Shown here: positions 37,333 through 46,553 of the stretch, one piece after another
Numbering within the stretch: the first letter of the stretch is position 1
Layout: each line of letters starts with the position of its first letter
Origin: Roseivirga thermotolerans
Lineage (GTDB): Bacteria; Bacteroidota; Bacteroidia; Cytophagales; Cyclobacteriaceae
Length of the DNA stretch: 64,000 nt
Direction: 5' to 3'
Assembly: GCF_014653175.1 (NCBI RefSeq)
Contig: NZ_BNAG01000001.1
Span: 496,001-560,000, forward strand
Program-made: the position numbers and the translations under genes
The notes under the pieces: model-generated
The model's input: the letters and a program-made list of their open reading frames with translations, nothing else
Told to the model about the DNA's origin: nothing
The model's database searches: none

Positions 37333-38472
37333 CTACTTCTGAGTCAATGCACTTTTTACCACTGTGTGAAATGTTTCGGCAAATCTATCTTTTGAAAAGG
37401 CCATAGCCCTTTTGCTACCCTTTTTTATCCAAGACTCCCGTGATTCTTCATTTTTTAATTGAAGCATACATTTAACGAGTGAGTCTACATCATCCATATC
37501 GAAAATCAAAGCAGAAGAATTTGCTACTTCCATTAGTGCACCTTGATTTGAAATTATAACCGGTATTTCTGACCTCATTGCCTCAATTACCGGAATTCCA
37601 AAGCCCTCCTCTCTGGAGGGAAATACATAGGCAAATGCATTTTTATATAAAGTACCCAATTGATGATCTGGCACAAACCCAGGCATCAACACTCTATTAC
37701 CAATTTCCAACTCATGTATTACATTCAAAATCTTGGAATAGTCATCATGAAAAATTCCGACACCCCTACCTCCAGCCAAGACCAAATAGAAGTCTTTAAA
37801 GTATTCTTGCTTTATTAATTGACTGAATGCACGAACTAATACATCAATGTTCTTTCTGCTTTCAAAAATACCAACATGAAGAAAGTATTTTGCTCCTTCA
37901 GGTAGACCAGAGATATCGGGTTTTTCTTCTGACAGAGATAGCTCTTTAGGAGCCTGATAAACCACCTGGAGTTGATGTTCATCCGTGATAATCCTTTTTA
38001 CCTTATCTCCAATATAGTTTGTTGTGACTACTATCCGTGTATCACCATCGAGTCCTGCTTTTACAGATTTCAAAAAATAAGTTCTCCACAGCGGGTTATA
38101 GTTTCCCTTCAATTCCCAATAAAATGTATCATGAAAAACGGTAATGCTTCGGGCTCCAAATTTCATATATGGCAAGAGATAATCTAGAGTTACCACCAGA
38201 TCGACTCTTTTGAATAGGATTAGAGTAGGCAATACAACTTGCTTCCAAAGAAAGTATAAAACGTGGTTCAGGATTTTCTTCAGTGGATTAACCTTTCCGC
38301 GAAGAAAGGTTGTCCCATTGAGCTTCCTCCAATTAGGATAAATAATGTATTCGACCTCCGACTGGTCCAATTCCTCTAAACCAGCTAACAACTGAACTGT
38401 ATAGGTTCTAATTCCTGTTAGTGCCTGGATTAAGTGAAAAGAATCTATAAGTACCCTGGGCCTATTCTTCAT
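37333..38472 (-). CDS. GT4 glycosyltransferase
   Basis: GT-B fold, 379 aa. Visible: ARSITVFHDTFYW in the N-domain, YFLHVGIFESRKNIDVLVRAF (as FLHVGIFESRKN) at the start of the nucleotide-binding domain, and the E-x7-E motif EEGFGIPVIEAMRSEIPVI (~290-308). This resembles mannosyl- or rhamnosyl-transferase-like GT4 proteins in O-antigen clusters. It overlaps the upstream polymerase gene by 4 bases. Confidence 0.88.
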   Translation of the reverse strand: MKNRPRVLIDSFHLIQALTGIRTYTVQLLAGLEELDQSEVEYIIYPNWRKLNGTTFLRGKVNPLKKILNHVLYFLWKQVVLPTLILFKRVDLVVTLDYLLPYMKFGARSITVFHDTFYWELKGNYNPLWRTYFLKSVKAGLDGDTRIVVTTNYIGDKVKRIITDEHQLQVVYQAPKELSLSEEKPDISGLPEGAKYFLHVGIFESRKNIDVLVRAFSQLIKQEYFKDFYLVLAGGRGVGIFHDDYSKILNVIHELEIGNRVLMPGFVPDHQLGTLYKNAFAYVFPSREEGFGIPVIEAMRSEIPVIISNQGALMEVANSSALIFDMDDVDSLVKCMLQLKNEESRESWIKKGSKRAMAFSKDRFAETFHTVVKSALTQK

Positions 38473-39893
38473 CTGCTCATCTCAAGTCTCCCAGTGCTCA
38501 AACCCTCTTCCCTAACTGGCCTTCTAAATTTTTGATATAGGGTCTCCGCATGACCTATTAGCCACCATGAAATTAGGGAAACATAGATATAAGCTTCTGC
38601 ATTAGCCGTGAAGAGTGGCAATAGCATACCAAACTTAACAGAAGCCGCTACAAATGGGATAACCCCATCCCTTCTTGAAGGCGAAAGCCTGAATGCTCTC
38701 CACGAATTTCTAATACCATAATACAGCATACCGATATAGAGAAGCATACCAATGACTCCCATTTGCACACCATAGATCAGATATTGGTTTTCACCTCCAA
38801 CTATCAGGTCCTTTTCAACCCCTCCTGCATTTCCACTCATAGCCAAACCAATACCCATAGGGTTTGAGATTATACTGTTTACTGCATTCAGCCAATCTAC
38901 TATATGTGTGAGACTTGATGAGTTCTGGAATGTTAAGGTATCCACCACAAAATATAGAATATCATTCGCAGCAAAGAATACTATGTAGACACCAATGACG
39001 ACTGATATGCTCAAAGCAACACCTATTAGCTTATAATATCTCAGCATCAGAGCCATAAACCCTAGCAAGAGAAAAAAGGAAGCAAATGATGCTCTTGAGT
39101 AGGCAAATAATAGACAAATAAATGCGCAAAAGAGGAAGCCCAAGTATTTGAACTTATTCGACCTATATGGCACCGAGACCAGATATATTACACCAATAGA
39201 TGCCACAACTAACATAGAAGCAGCCAACTCTAATGGATGTGCAAAGAAGGCACCATACCTAGGCCGCCCTCCTTCAGCTTCAAAAGTCCAGGCCAAGCCG
39301 TAACTACCTTGTGGCTCCTCTCCAGTGAAAAAGGTATTGTACTTAGCATATCCAGCAATGGTATGAAAATGAGTGCCAATAACTTTTTCAAAAGTCACTA
39401 AAACGCATGCCAGAATAGTAGTAATGAATATGACCTTAACAACCTTATTCCACTCACTGAAACTGATATTGACATTACGCCCAAAACAGTAAAAAATACC
39501 GATTAGGAATATATTCTTAAGGTAAATAGCACGATTGGTTACTGTTGCCTCACCCAGGCCCAGAGCGAAAAAGAGTATTGCCAGCCCAATAAACGCCAGA
39601 AAAATTTTGTCCAAGCTCGAAATGTCCCATGTCTTATCCAGAAGTCTCTTTTGGCCAAAAATCCAAAGTCCAAAAGCACTAAAAATGATAACCTCCTTAG
39701 AATATTGAATCAGCTTAATTATCAGAGGTGATTCAAAAGCATCGAAATTGCTGGTTAGGAAAAGAGCATAAACCGGAAAGAAAGTGACGGCATACAAAAA
39801 GACACTTTGTAGATTCCCCCTTATTACCTGATGTATCGTATAGCCAAAAAAAGCTATATAAAGTATAAGAAGTATGGCGGCAACTAAAATCAT
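38469..39893 (-). CDS. Wzy-like O-antigen polymerase/ligase (first line)
   Basis: A 474-aa membrane protein with ~12 hydrophobic helices and one large soluble loop (~190-225, THFHTIAGYAKYNTFF ... EAEGGRPRYGAFFAHPLE), which is the O-antigen ligase/Wzy_C pattern: HxxE/L in an ARFxH-like context. It would join lipid-linked repeat units on the periplasmic face. Specific assignment between polymerase and ligase cannot be made by eye; the context (flippase, chain-length regulator and transferases) favours Wzy. Confidence 0.82.
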   Translation of the reverse strand: MILVAAILLILYIAFFGYTIHQVIRGNLQSVFLYAVTFFPVYALFLTSNFDAFESPLIIKLIQYSKEVIIFSAFGLWIFGQKRLLDKTWDISSLDKIFLAFIGLAILFFALGLGEATVTNRAIYLKNIFLIGIFYCFGRNVNISFSEWNKVVKVIFITTILACVLVTFEKVIGTHFHTIAGYAKYNTFFTGEEPQGSYGLAWTFEAEGGRPRYGAFFAHPLELAASMLVVASIGVIYLVSVPYRSNKFKYLGFLFCAFICLLFAYSRASFASFFLLLGFMALMLRYYKLIGVALSISVVIGVYIVFFAANDILYFVVDTLTFQNSSSLTHIVDWLNAVNSIISNPMGIGLAMSGNAGGVEKDLIVGGENQYLIYGVQMGVIGMLLYIGMLYYGIRNSWRAFRLSPSRRDGVIPFVAASVKFGMLLPLFTANAEAYIYVSLISWWLIGHAETLYQKFRRPVREEGLSTGRLEMSR

Positions 39894-39930
39894 CAGATCG
39901 ACTCAGGCTAGAACCAAATTTATCAATAAA

Positions 39931-41076
39931 TCAATGACTGAGCACTGAACTATAGATATTAAGTAGGTTCGAATATCCTTTATCCTTTGAATACTTTTCG
40001 AAATAAGACTTAAGAGCATTTTTTCCAAAAGATTCAACCAAATCTTCGTCTTTATCCAGTCGTTCTACGGCCTTGAGGAAATCCTGGGTATGGTCGTATT
40101 TCAAACCATTAAATTCATGCTCAATCATGGAAGACATGGCTCCTGTATTTCTGGCGACTACTGGCTTCTGATGAGAAAATGCTTCAAGTATTACCATAGG
40201 CATTCCCTCGTAATACTTAGAAGGGAACAATACTGCTTTACACTTTCTCATGTGTTCTAATACTACATCCCTCTCCTGTTCACCCAAATAATCCACATTC
40301 CGGAATTCTTTAAATATTGCAGGTTCCTCAGCCTTACCTATGAGTATGAACCGAGAGGTTTTGTTATGCTTAAATAGCTGCAGCAAATCCTGAAGACCTT
40401 TCGAATCATTGAGTCTTCCAACAAAAAGGAAGAATGAGCCATGCTCGATATTCGTTCCTGCCTGAGTTAAAAAGTTAGGTTTAACTACAGCTTTTGCCTC
40501 TGGTAGACCTCCCGATACTAGCTTCTGTTTCTGGAACTCGGTAAGGCAAATGTATTTGTCAATTAAATTGTCCCAGGTACCCTTATTTCTATGATGCTGA
40601 ATAACATGTGCCTGAGCAGCAGTTGCCAGGTATGAACCCCGATAGCACTTGTACTGAATAGAGTGATAAAGACTCTTATTGATGCACAGCTCACAGACCT
40701 CACCTTTCTGGAATAGTAGACTGTTGGTGCATATCATTTTATAATTGTGCAGGGTTTGAACCACAGGGATTTTCCGTGACCTACATACCTCATAAACAAC
40801 GGGGGTTATTATTGGGAATGTATTATGCACATGGCAGACATCAGGTTTTTCAGTATCGAGTAGTTGCCCAAATTCATCAGCAATCTTTGTTGAAGCATTC
40901 AGGGAAAGTAACATTCTAATCCTCTCAAGTTTCGAAAAGCTATCTAAATCGGAGTTATCCTTAATGAATTGGACTACTTCATGGCCATTTTCCTCCATGA
41001 CTAATTTCTCTTCATTCAGTACGGCTTCTTCACCTGTTTTTCCCTGGTAGATATTATGAACCTGAACTATTTTCAT
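39931..41076 (-). CDS. GT4 glycosyltransferase with cysteine cluster
   Basis: GT-B fold, 381 aa. After CHVHNTFPIITP the N-domain carries a Cys-rich insert (VCRSRK, MICTNSLLF, VCELCINKS, KCYRGS), a subtype of GT4 seen in capsule clusters that may bind a metal. The donor domain has LFVGRLNDSKGLQDLL and the E-x7-E motif YEGMPMVILEAFSHQKPVV. It is followed 37 bases downstream by the polymerase gene. Confidence 0.88.
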   Translation of the reverse strand: MKIVQVHNIYQGKTGEEAVLNEEKLVMEENGHEVVQFIKDNSDLDSFSKLERIRMLLSLNASTKIADEFGQLLDTEKPDVCHVHNTFPIITPVVYEVCRSRKIPVVQTLHNYKMICTNSLLFQKGEVCELCINKSLYHSIQYKCYRGSYLATAAQAHVIQHHRNKGTWDNLIDKYICLTEFQKQKLVSGGLPEAKAVVKPNFLTQAGTNIEHGSFFLFVGRLNDSKGLQDLLQLFKHNKTSRFILIGKAEEPAIFKEFRNVDYLGEQERDVVLEHMRKCKAVLFPSKYYEGMPMVILEAFSHQKPVVARNTGAMSSMIEHEFNGLKYDHTQDFLKAVERLDKDEDLVESFGKNALKSYFEKYSKDKGYSNLLNIYSSVLSH

Positions 41077-41084
41077 TAGCTAAA

Positions 41085-41987
41085 TCAAGTAGTCAGACCA
41101 TCTCGGATACCCCTAATGACAAACTTAAGTTTAGTAAATCTCCCTTTTATGAGAAAATAGAGAGAAAATCCAGCGAGTTTTATTATCTGATACCCCCATG
41201 AACCAATCAGGTTAATTCCACGAGCATATCTTCGTATCATATAAAGCTGATTTCTGACATTCTGATAGTGAGAAAATGGAGAAACATTACCTTCACCATG
41301 CTTGTCTCTATTAGAGTCGGACATACCTGCCTCATGGTAAATTATAGAATTGGGTTCAAATGCCATTTTCATTCCCAAATTTCTAATTTTTAATGACCAA
41401 TCAGCATCTTCATGATAAATGAAGAACTTATCATCTAGCAATCCGATTTTTCTGATTACATCTGCCCAAATAAGAAAACAACACCCGGTAATCCAGTCGG
41501 TATATAGCAAATGATCAAACTGGCCCTTATCCTTGACGCGTTCCCCCCTGGTTTTAGTCAAAGTGAAAAAGGAAACATATTTACCCCCTGCATTCCAAAT
41601 AATGCTGCGGTCATAGTTGTACATTATTTTCGGTTGAATGGCAGCTAGGTTTTCAGAAATTAACCTATTTGTCAAATATCTAATGAACCATGGGGTAACC
41701 ACAGTATCATTATTCAATAACATAACCAAATCATGGTCTACATCTAATGCGTACTGGATACCTAAGTTATTACCGCCAGTAAATCCTAAATTCTTACGGC
41801 TTTCTATTAAGGTAACTTCTGGAAACTTCTCCTTCAATCTGTTTCCGGATCCATCACTTGAACCATTATCTATTAGAATGATCTCAAATCTTGGATAATT
41901 TACCGTTTTAAGTGATTCTAGGCACTGAGCAGTTACATAAAAACTATTCCAATTAACAATAACTATGGCTATAGATAGAGTATCCAT
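41085..41987 (-). CDS. GT2 glycosyltransferase (rhamnosyltransferase-like)
   Basis: GT-A fold, 300 aa. VIVNWNSFYVTAQCLESL (~8-25), IDNGSSDGSG (~40-49), NLGFTGGNNLGI (~66-77) and MLLNNDTVV (~90-98) are the nucleotide and metal sites of WbbL-like GT2 enzymes. A C-terminal hydrophobic stretch suggests membrane association. First gene of the minus-strand transferase run; its promoter lies in the AT-rich gap 41988-42237. Confidence 0.9.
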   Translation of the reverse strand: MDTLSIAIVIVNWNSFYVTAQCLESLKTVNYPRFEIILIDNGSSDGSGNRLKEKFPEVTLIESRKNLGFTGGNNLGIQYALDVDHDLVMLLNNDTVVTPWFIRYLTNRLISENLAAIQPKIMYNYDRSIIWNAGGKYVSFFTLTKTRGERVKDKGQFDHLLYTDWITGCCFLIWADVIRKIGLLDDKFFIYHEDADWSLKIRNLGMKMAFEPNSIIYHEAGMSDSNRDKHGEGNVSPFSHYQNVRNQLYMIRRYARGINLIGSWGYQIIKLAGFSLYFLIKGRFTKLKFVIRGIRDGLTT

Positions 41988-42237
41988 ATTTATAGGCAGC
42001 CCATCCTGAAAAATATCTTGGTTAAATGAAAGCAGAAGATGAGCTAGTTAATTGGTAAAAATGAATAAAAATAGAAAGTAAATATATACATGACCAATTA
42101 AATCTCTTTCCTAAGAAGAGTTTATATATTATGCCTTATACAGCATTTTTATATATGTAAAAATTTAGATTTTTTATTCTTTTTCAAAATAATATAATGC
42201 TAATTGAATATAATTTAAACATAAAACAATTATACAC
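41988..42237. promoter_or_regulatory. AT-rich divergent control region
   Basis: This 250-base gap serves the minus-strand transferase operon and the plus-strand secreted-protein gene. It is strongly AT-rich and contains an inverted repeat ttaattggt (42048-42056) / accaattaa (42093-42101). No exact TAnnTTTG match stands out. It is the longest gene-free stretch in the glycan region. Confidence 0.5.
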
Positions 42238-43230
42238 ATGAAAAAAATTATTTACTCATTTGTTGTTTTGAGCCTTTGTGCATTAAGCAATTCTTTATTT
42301 GCTCAAGACCATTGGTGCTGGACATGTAATCCGGCTACCTATGGCTATGTAAGAATTGGCGTAAATGCTCCATTTACAACCAAGCAACTTTATGTTCAAG
42401 CGAACAGTACAGATGCAATAGCAGCATTTGATAACATCAACCAGTTCGGAAATGGTGTTATGATTACAGCAGCAGAAGACCCACTACGGGTTAGTGGTTT
42501 CAACAACTATTCGGGAAATTACCTTATAGTCAAGAAAAATCCATCAATCCCTACTTCCGCAAATGTAGGAATAAACAAATCTAATCCTAGCACGCTCTTT
42601 TCTTTAGATATCGCTGGTTCAGTACAATCTTATGGGTATTTTACATCTTCTGATATCAGGTCTAAAAAGAATATATCATCAGATATAGCCAAATACCTTG
42701 ATCTATATAAGATTAAAACTTATACGTATAGCTACAAAGATGATCCAAGCAATCGGTCTCATTTCGGATTAATGGCTCAAGAAGTCCTTAACACATATCC
42801 CAATTTGGTAGCAGGTAATGAACAGGAAGGGTATAGTGTAAATTATATTGAAATGATACCTCTCTTAATCAGAGGGCTACAAGACCAAAAGCAAACTATT
42901 GATATGCTCACCGAAGAGGTCAATTCTCTAAAAAAGAACCTCGTTTCTTTGCGGAAGGAAAACAGTATAGTGTTAGAAGAACAAAAGATGATCATCTATC
43001 CAAACCCTTCAAGTTCTTCAGTTAAAGTTACGTTCAATACTTCATTCGATGGGAACGCATCACATATAGAAGTTGTAAACCTCAACGGAGAAATTATTCG
43101 AACTATTGAGAGGGCTGGGAAAGATACTATTGAGATTACCAGCGAAAACTTTCAGAAAGGGGTTTATTTTGTGAGATATATCTCGAATGGTGAGCTTAAA
43201 GAAACCAAGAGATTACTAATAGAGAAATAA
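42238..43230 (+). CDS. Secreted protein: Peptidase S74 chaperone domain plus T9SS type A sorting domain
   Basis: The signal peptide (1-22, LFAQ) is followed by a small N-domain (23-135) with an early CWTC pair and beta repeats like phage tail proteins (VRIGVNAPFTTKQLYVQAN, VGINKSNPSTLFSLDIAGSV). The Peptidase S74 intramolecular chaperone occupies ~136-250: SSDIRSKKNI puts Ser138 and Lys143 at the autocleavage dyad, with HFGLMAQEV (175-183) and a C-terminal coiled coil (~210-250). Residues 251-330 are a T9SS type A sorting domain (IIYPNPSSSSVKV ... GVYFVRYISNG). It lies alone on the plus strand within a minus-strand glycan locus and has its own terminator. A trimeric, surface-exported protein is likely. 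Confidence 0.85.
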   Translation: MKKIIYSFVVLSLCALSNSLFAQDHWCWTCNPATYGYVRIGVNAPFTTKQLYVQANSTDAIAAFDNINQFGNGVMITAAEDPLRVSGFNNYSGNYLIVKKNPSIPTSANVGINKSNPSTLFSLDIAGSVQSYGYFTSSDIRSKKNISSDIAKYLDLYKIKTYTYSYKDDPSNRSHFGLMAQEVLNTYPNLVAGNEQEGYSVNYIEMIPLLIRGLQDQKQTIDMLTEEVNSLKKNLVSLRKENSIVLEEQKMIIYPNPSSSSVKVTFNTSFDGNASHIEVVNLNGEIIRTIERAGKDTIEITSENFQKGVYFVRYISNGELKETKRLLIEK

Positions 43231-43236
43231 GAATAA

Positions 43237-43269
43237 AAAAGAGACAGGAATTTAGCCCCTGTCTCTTTT
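43237..43269 (+). terminator. Terminator of the S74/T9SS protein gene
   Basis: aaaagagacagg (43237-43248) and cctgtctctttt (43258-43269) form a perfect 12-bp stem followed by further T's. It starts 7 bases past the stop codon and can act in both directions, also closing the minus-strand epimerase gene ending at 43304. Confidence 0.9.
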
Positions 43270-43303
43270 AATTTTATTCCCTTATCTAACAGGTCTATCA
43301 GAT

Positions 43304-44302
43304 CTACCCTTTTTTCCAAAAATCGTAGATCCCACTATCCAGTTCATACTCCTTCCATACAAACCGCTCCCTATTGGGTTGCAACTTTGCCCAGTTCCAC
43401 ATTTCAGCCAACCCTTCTCTTAAACTGGTTTTGTCTTTAAACCCCAGAATTTGAACAGATTTCTGCCAACTCGGATGCGCATTTTTTACTTCATGCCGCT
43501 TCTGTAAGAATTGCACCTCACCACCTCCCATTACGTCAATTAAAATTTCAGCAGCCTCTTTGATGGTATATTCTATGGCAGAACCAAGGTTAATAATTTG
43601 TTGTGACGCTCTTTCGTTTACAGCCGCATTCCACAATGGTTCCACAAAATCATTGATACTGCTAAATGCTCTTCTTTGACTACCGTCTCCAAAAATTGTA
43701 AGAGGTTGATCGTTTAAACGTTGGTACATCCAGATTCCCAACACATTGCGATAGACGTCCCAGATATTCTGTTTGACTCCATAAACGTTGTGCGGTCTAA
43801 TAATGCACCAATCCAGACCATGTTGCTCACCCGCTACCTGAATGTCCATCTCACAAGCATATTTAGCAATACCATAAGGGTCTATTGGTGCGGGCTGATG
43901 AGATTCCTCAAAAGGTGGTTTTCCATTACCATAAACGGCCATTGAACTAGTAAAAACTAACCTTTTTACACTATGTCGTATACACTCATTAATAATATTG
44001 GCTGTAGCCAGTAGGTTATTCTGATAGTTGTACTTTCGAATAAATGGTGAAAGCCCTTCTGCAGCGTAAGCAGCCAGGTGGAAAACGTATTCAGGTTTAT
44101 GCTTTTCGAAAACCTGTTTTACCTCGGTAGACGAGCAGTCAAGTTCATAAAAGGTTACCTTATCAGATATATTCGATCGGTATCCGCCACTCAGGTTATC
44201 AATCCCTACTATCTCATATTCGGGTTTATTTTCAACTAGCCAGTCTGCCAATCGGCTTCCAATCAGACCTGCCACACCAGTGACCACAACACTCTTTTTC
44301 AT
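43304..44302 (-). CDS. NAD-dependent nucleotide-sugar epimerase/dehydratase
   Basis: Extended SDR, 332 aa: GVAGLIGSRL (8-17), FHLAAYAAEGLSP (~74-86), TSSMAVYGNG (~118-127) and YGIAK (~143-147, catalytic Tyr and Lys). The SMAVYG and RPHNVYG segments place it among UDP-glucose 4-epimerase-like proteins, but the substrate is not determined. It stands singly between the terminator at 43237 and the 183-base gap before the methyltransferase, on the same strand as the main operon. Confidence 0.86.
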   Translation of the reverse strand: MKKSVVVTGVAGLIGSRLADWLVENKPEYEIVGIDNLSGGYRSNISDKVTFYELDCSSTEVKQVFEKHKPEYVFHLAAYAAEGLSPFIRKYNYQNNLLATANIINECIRHSVKRLVFTSSMAVYGNGKPPFEESHQPAPIDPYGIAKYACEMDIQVAGEQHGLDWCIIRPHNVYGVKQNIWDVYRNVLGIWMYQRLNDQPLTIFGDGSQRRAFSSINDFVEPLWNAAVNERASQQIINLGSAIEYTIKEAAEILIDVMGGGEVQFLQKRHEVKNAHPSWQKSVQILGFKDKTSLREGLAEMWNWAKLQPNRERFVWKEYELDSGIYDFWKKG

Positions 44303-44485
44303 TCAGATACTTTATCAAAGTATGGTATTAAACCAGAGAAAAGATTTGTCTTACTCTTTTCTACAAAACTTTCATGAAAATCTTAGTCAAAATCCGCAAT
44401 AGCAAGCTAATCCAATTAAATTTGATTTTAGTGGTAGCCCCACACTAGTTTATGTTTTTATAAATCACTGAGTAATTTCCGTTTC

Positions 44486-45274
44486 ATGCGTTTTGATATA
44501 CCTAACACCAGTGGTTCTGACCTAGAGAAGTACTTCAATTCTAATGATAAAAGATTGATTCATAAATGGAGTCACTATTTCGATATCTATGAACGCCATT
44601 TTAGTCGGTTCAGAAACAAACCTATTGTGATCTTAGAAATTGGGGTTTTTCAGGGGGGCAGCCTCCAAATGTGGAAAGACTATTTTGGAAGTCAGGTAGA
44701 AATCCATGGAGTAGATATTAACCCCAACTGCAAGTCCTTAGAAGAAGAAAACATTCACATTCATATTGGCTCTCAGACAGATCGTGCTTTTCTTCAAAAG
44801 CTAAAAGCTCAAATTCCAATGATAGATATTTTAATTGACGATGGCGGACATACAATGAAACAACAACGCATTACTTTTGAAGAAATGTATACCCACGTGA
44901 AAGAGGAAGGGGTATATGTCTGCGAAGACTTGCACACTTCCTATTGGCTTGAATACGGAGGGGGGTTAAGAAGGCGAAAAACCTTCATTGAGTTCAGTAA
45001 AAGGCTTATAGACCAACTGAATGCTTATCATAGCAGACAAGCAGGGTTTAAGCCTGACTCTTTTACACGAACTACTGACTCAATGCACTTTTATGATAGT
45101 GTACTTGTTATTGAAAAACGCCAACGTCCCAAACCGATGGATCTAAAAAGTGGGGTAGAAAGTTACAGTCACAATTACCATAGCAACAAAGGTTCAGTAC
45201 TCAAGCATAAGATTCTTACTCTTATAAACAAGATCCTTCGTTTTTTTAGGTTACCTGGTTTTATTTGGAAGTAA
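44486..45274 (+). CDS. MycE-like sugar O-methyltransferase (class I SAM)
   Basis: 262 aa. The SAM motif ILEIGVFQGGSLQMW is at ~49-63, with VDINPNC downstream, and IDILIDDGGHTMKQQ (~108-122) plus YVCEDLHTSYW carries the acidic and His metal ligands known from MycE/TylF-type O-methyltransferases. The expected role is methylating a sugar, either on the nucleotide or the assembled glycan. It is alone on the plus strand, overlapping the flippase gene end by 14 bases. AT-rich like its neighbours. Confidence 0.8.
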   Translation: MRFDIPNTSGSDLEKYFNSNDKRLIHKWSHYFDIYERHFSRFRNKPIVILEIGVFQGGSLQMWKDYFGSQVEIHGVDINPNCKSLEEENIHIHIGSQTDRAFLQKLKAQIPMIDILIDDGGHTMKQQRITFEEMYTHVKEEGVYVCEDLHTSYWLEYGGGLRRRKTFIEFSKRLIDQLNAYHSRQAGFKPDSFTRTTDSMHFYDSVLVIEKRQRPKPMDLKSGVESYSHNYHSNKGSVLKHKILTLINKILRFFRLPGFIWK

Positions 45275-46541
45275 AATTGGATCTAACCTCTACCTTGCCA
45301 ATTAAGTAGTGGTGTATCCAATAATTGAAAACTTCTGACACCATTAAAGCCAATGCCATACCCAAGCTACCATAAAAATAAGCTCCTGCCGTACTCAACA
45401 AGAGCATAACTAAAGCCGTAATCCAAATAGCCTGGGCCAATATTTGTTTTCTATCTGTTACAAGAATTTTAATCATATTAGGTATGTTTAGCATGCCCAT
45501 AAATGGCAAAAATGACAAAATCCGAGTGAGTTTAATAGCTAATGTAACTCTGTTACCCGTAAGAAACTCAATGATCCATGGTGCCGAAACTGATACAATC
45601 ACCCCAACTGCAAGTGTAATTAACATTCCGTTGAAACAACTACGTTTTACATATGATCTATATGCTCCCCTATCTGCTTCATATAGACGGGTTGCTTTCT
45701 GTAAAATAGATTGAGTGATAAAAACAGGGATCATGCGCAGCAATACTGAAATTCTTTGAGCAACCGCGTAATAACCAAGCTCCGTATTTGTAACAAAATT
45801 GCTAAGCAAAATAAAACCTCCATTTACCAGCACATAAGAAGCAATCGTGGAGGAAAAAAACTGAAAATTATCCAAGAGCCTAGAAAAAACGTTGGACAAC
45901 TCAATCCATTGAAAACGAATGGACTCATATCGGTAAATGAAAGCAAGCAGAACCAGATTAACAGCTACTCCAGATACTCCCAAAATAAAATTAACCCATT
46001 TAGCATCATCTGAACCTTGAACCACTAATACAACGAGAATTAAATACAAAATTTTAGCAATAGCATTGCTCTTAGAAATCCACGACAGTCGGTCAAAACC
46101 CTGTAATATGAACATTGGATAAACAGCATCATTGAGCAACAACACGGCAGAAAACAGAAGTATGGTGGAGTATTCAGAGAAGAAGCCCAGTAATGTTGTT
46201 AAAACGTACATCAGTAGAACCAAGAGCAAGGACAAAACAAGCCTGGTAACGACTACTTCATTGATTATTCTTTGTTTACGTTCCCGGTCTTGCTGCACCA
46301 ATGCCAACTGCTTAGGCACATTAAGTCCAAAACCATAGTTCACTATTATACCAAACAGCATGGTAACCGTAAGTGCGAGACTAATGAGTCCATATTGATC
46401 TTCCCCTATCCGCTTAAAAAGAAAAGGGGTTAGTATAATAGTCGTGAGGAGGTTAGCTCCTTGATTGAGAGAGAGGTGAAGAAAATTGGAGAAGGTATTT
46501 CCTCTAAGGATTAATGTGAAGCGATGTACTATCGAATTCAA
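45261..46541 (-). CDS. Wzx-type oligosaccharide flippase (first line)
   Basis: 426 aa with 12-14 hydrophobic helices in the MATE-like PST layout (FLHLSLNQGANLLTTIILTPFLFKRIG start). It would flip the lipid-linked repeat unit to the periplasm. The start is TTG at 46541, 12 bases after the Wzz-like stop in the same frame, since no ATG precedes the first helix. It directly follows the Wzz/Wza pair. Confidence 0.88.
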   Translation of the reverse strand: MNSIVHRFTLILRGNTFSNFLHLSLNQGANLLTTIILTPFLFKRIGEDQYGLISLALTVTMLFGIIVNYGFGLNVPKQLALVQQDRERKQRIINEVVVTRLVLSLLLVLLMYVLTTLLGFFSEYSTILLFSAVLLLNDAVYPMFILQGFDRLSWISKSNAIAKILYLILVVLVVQGSDDAKWVNFILGVSGVAVNLVLLAFIYRYESIRFQWIELSNVFSRLLDNFQFFSSTIASYVLVNGGFILLSNFVTNTELGYYAVAQRISVLLRMIPVFITQSILQKATRLYEADRGAYRSYVKRSCFNGMLITLAVGVIVSVSAPWIIEFLTGNRVTLAIKLTRILSFLPFMGMLNIPNMIKILVTDRKQILAQAIWITALVMLLLSTAGAYFYGSLGMALALMVSEVFNYWIHHYLIGKVEVRSNFTSK

Positions 46542-46553
46542 ACCTCTAATTAT

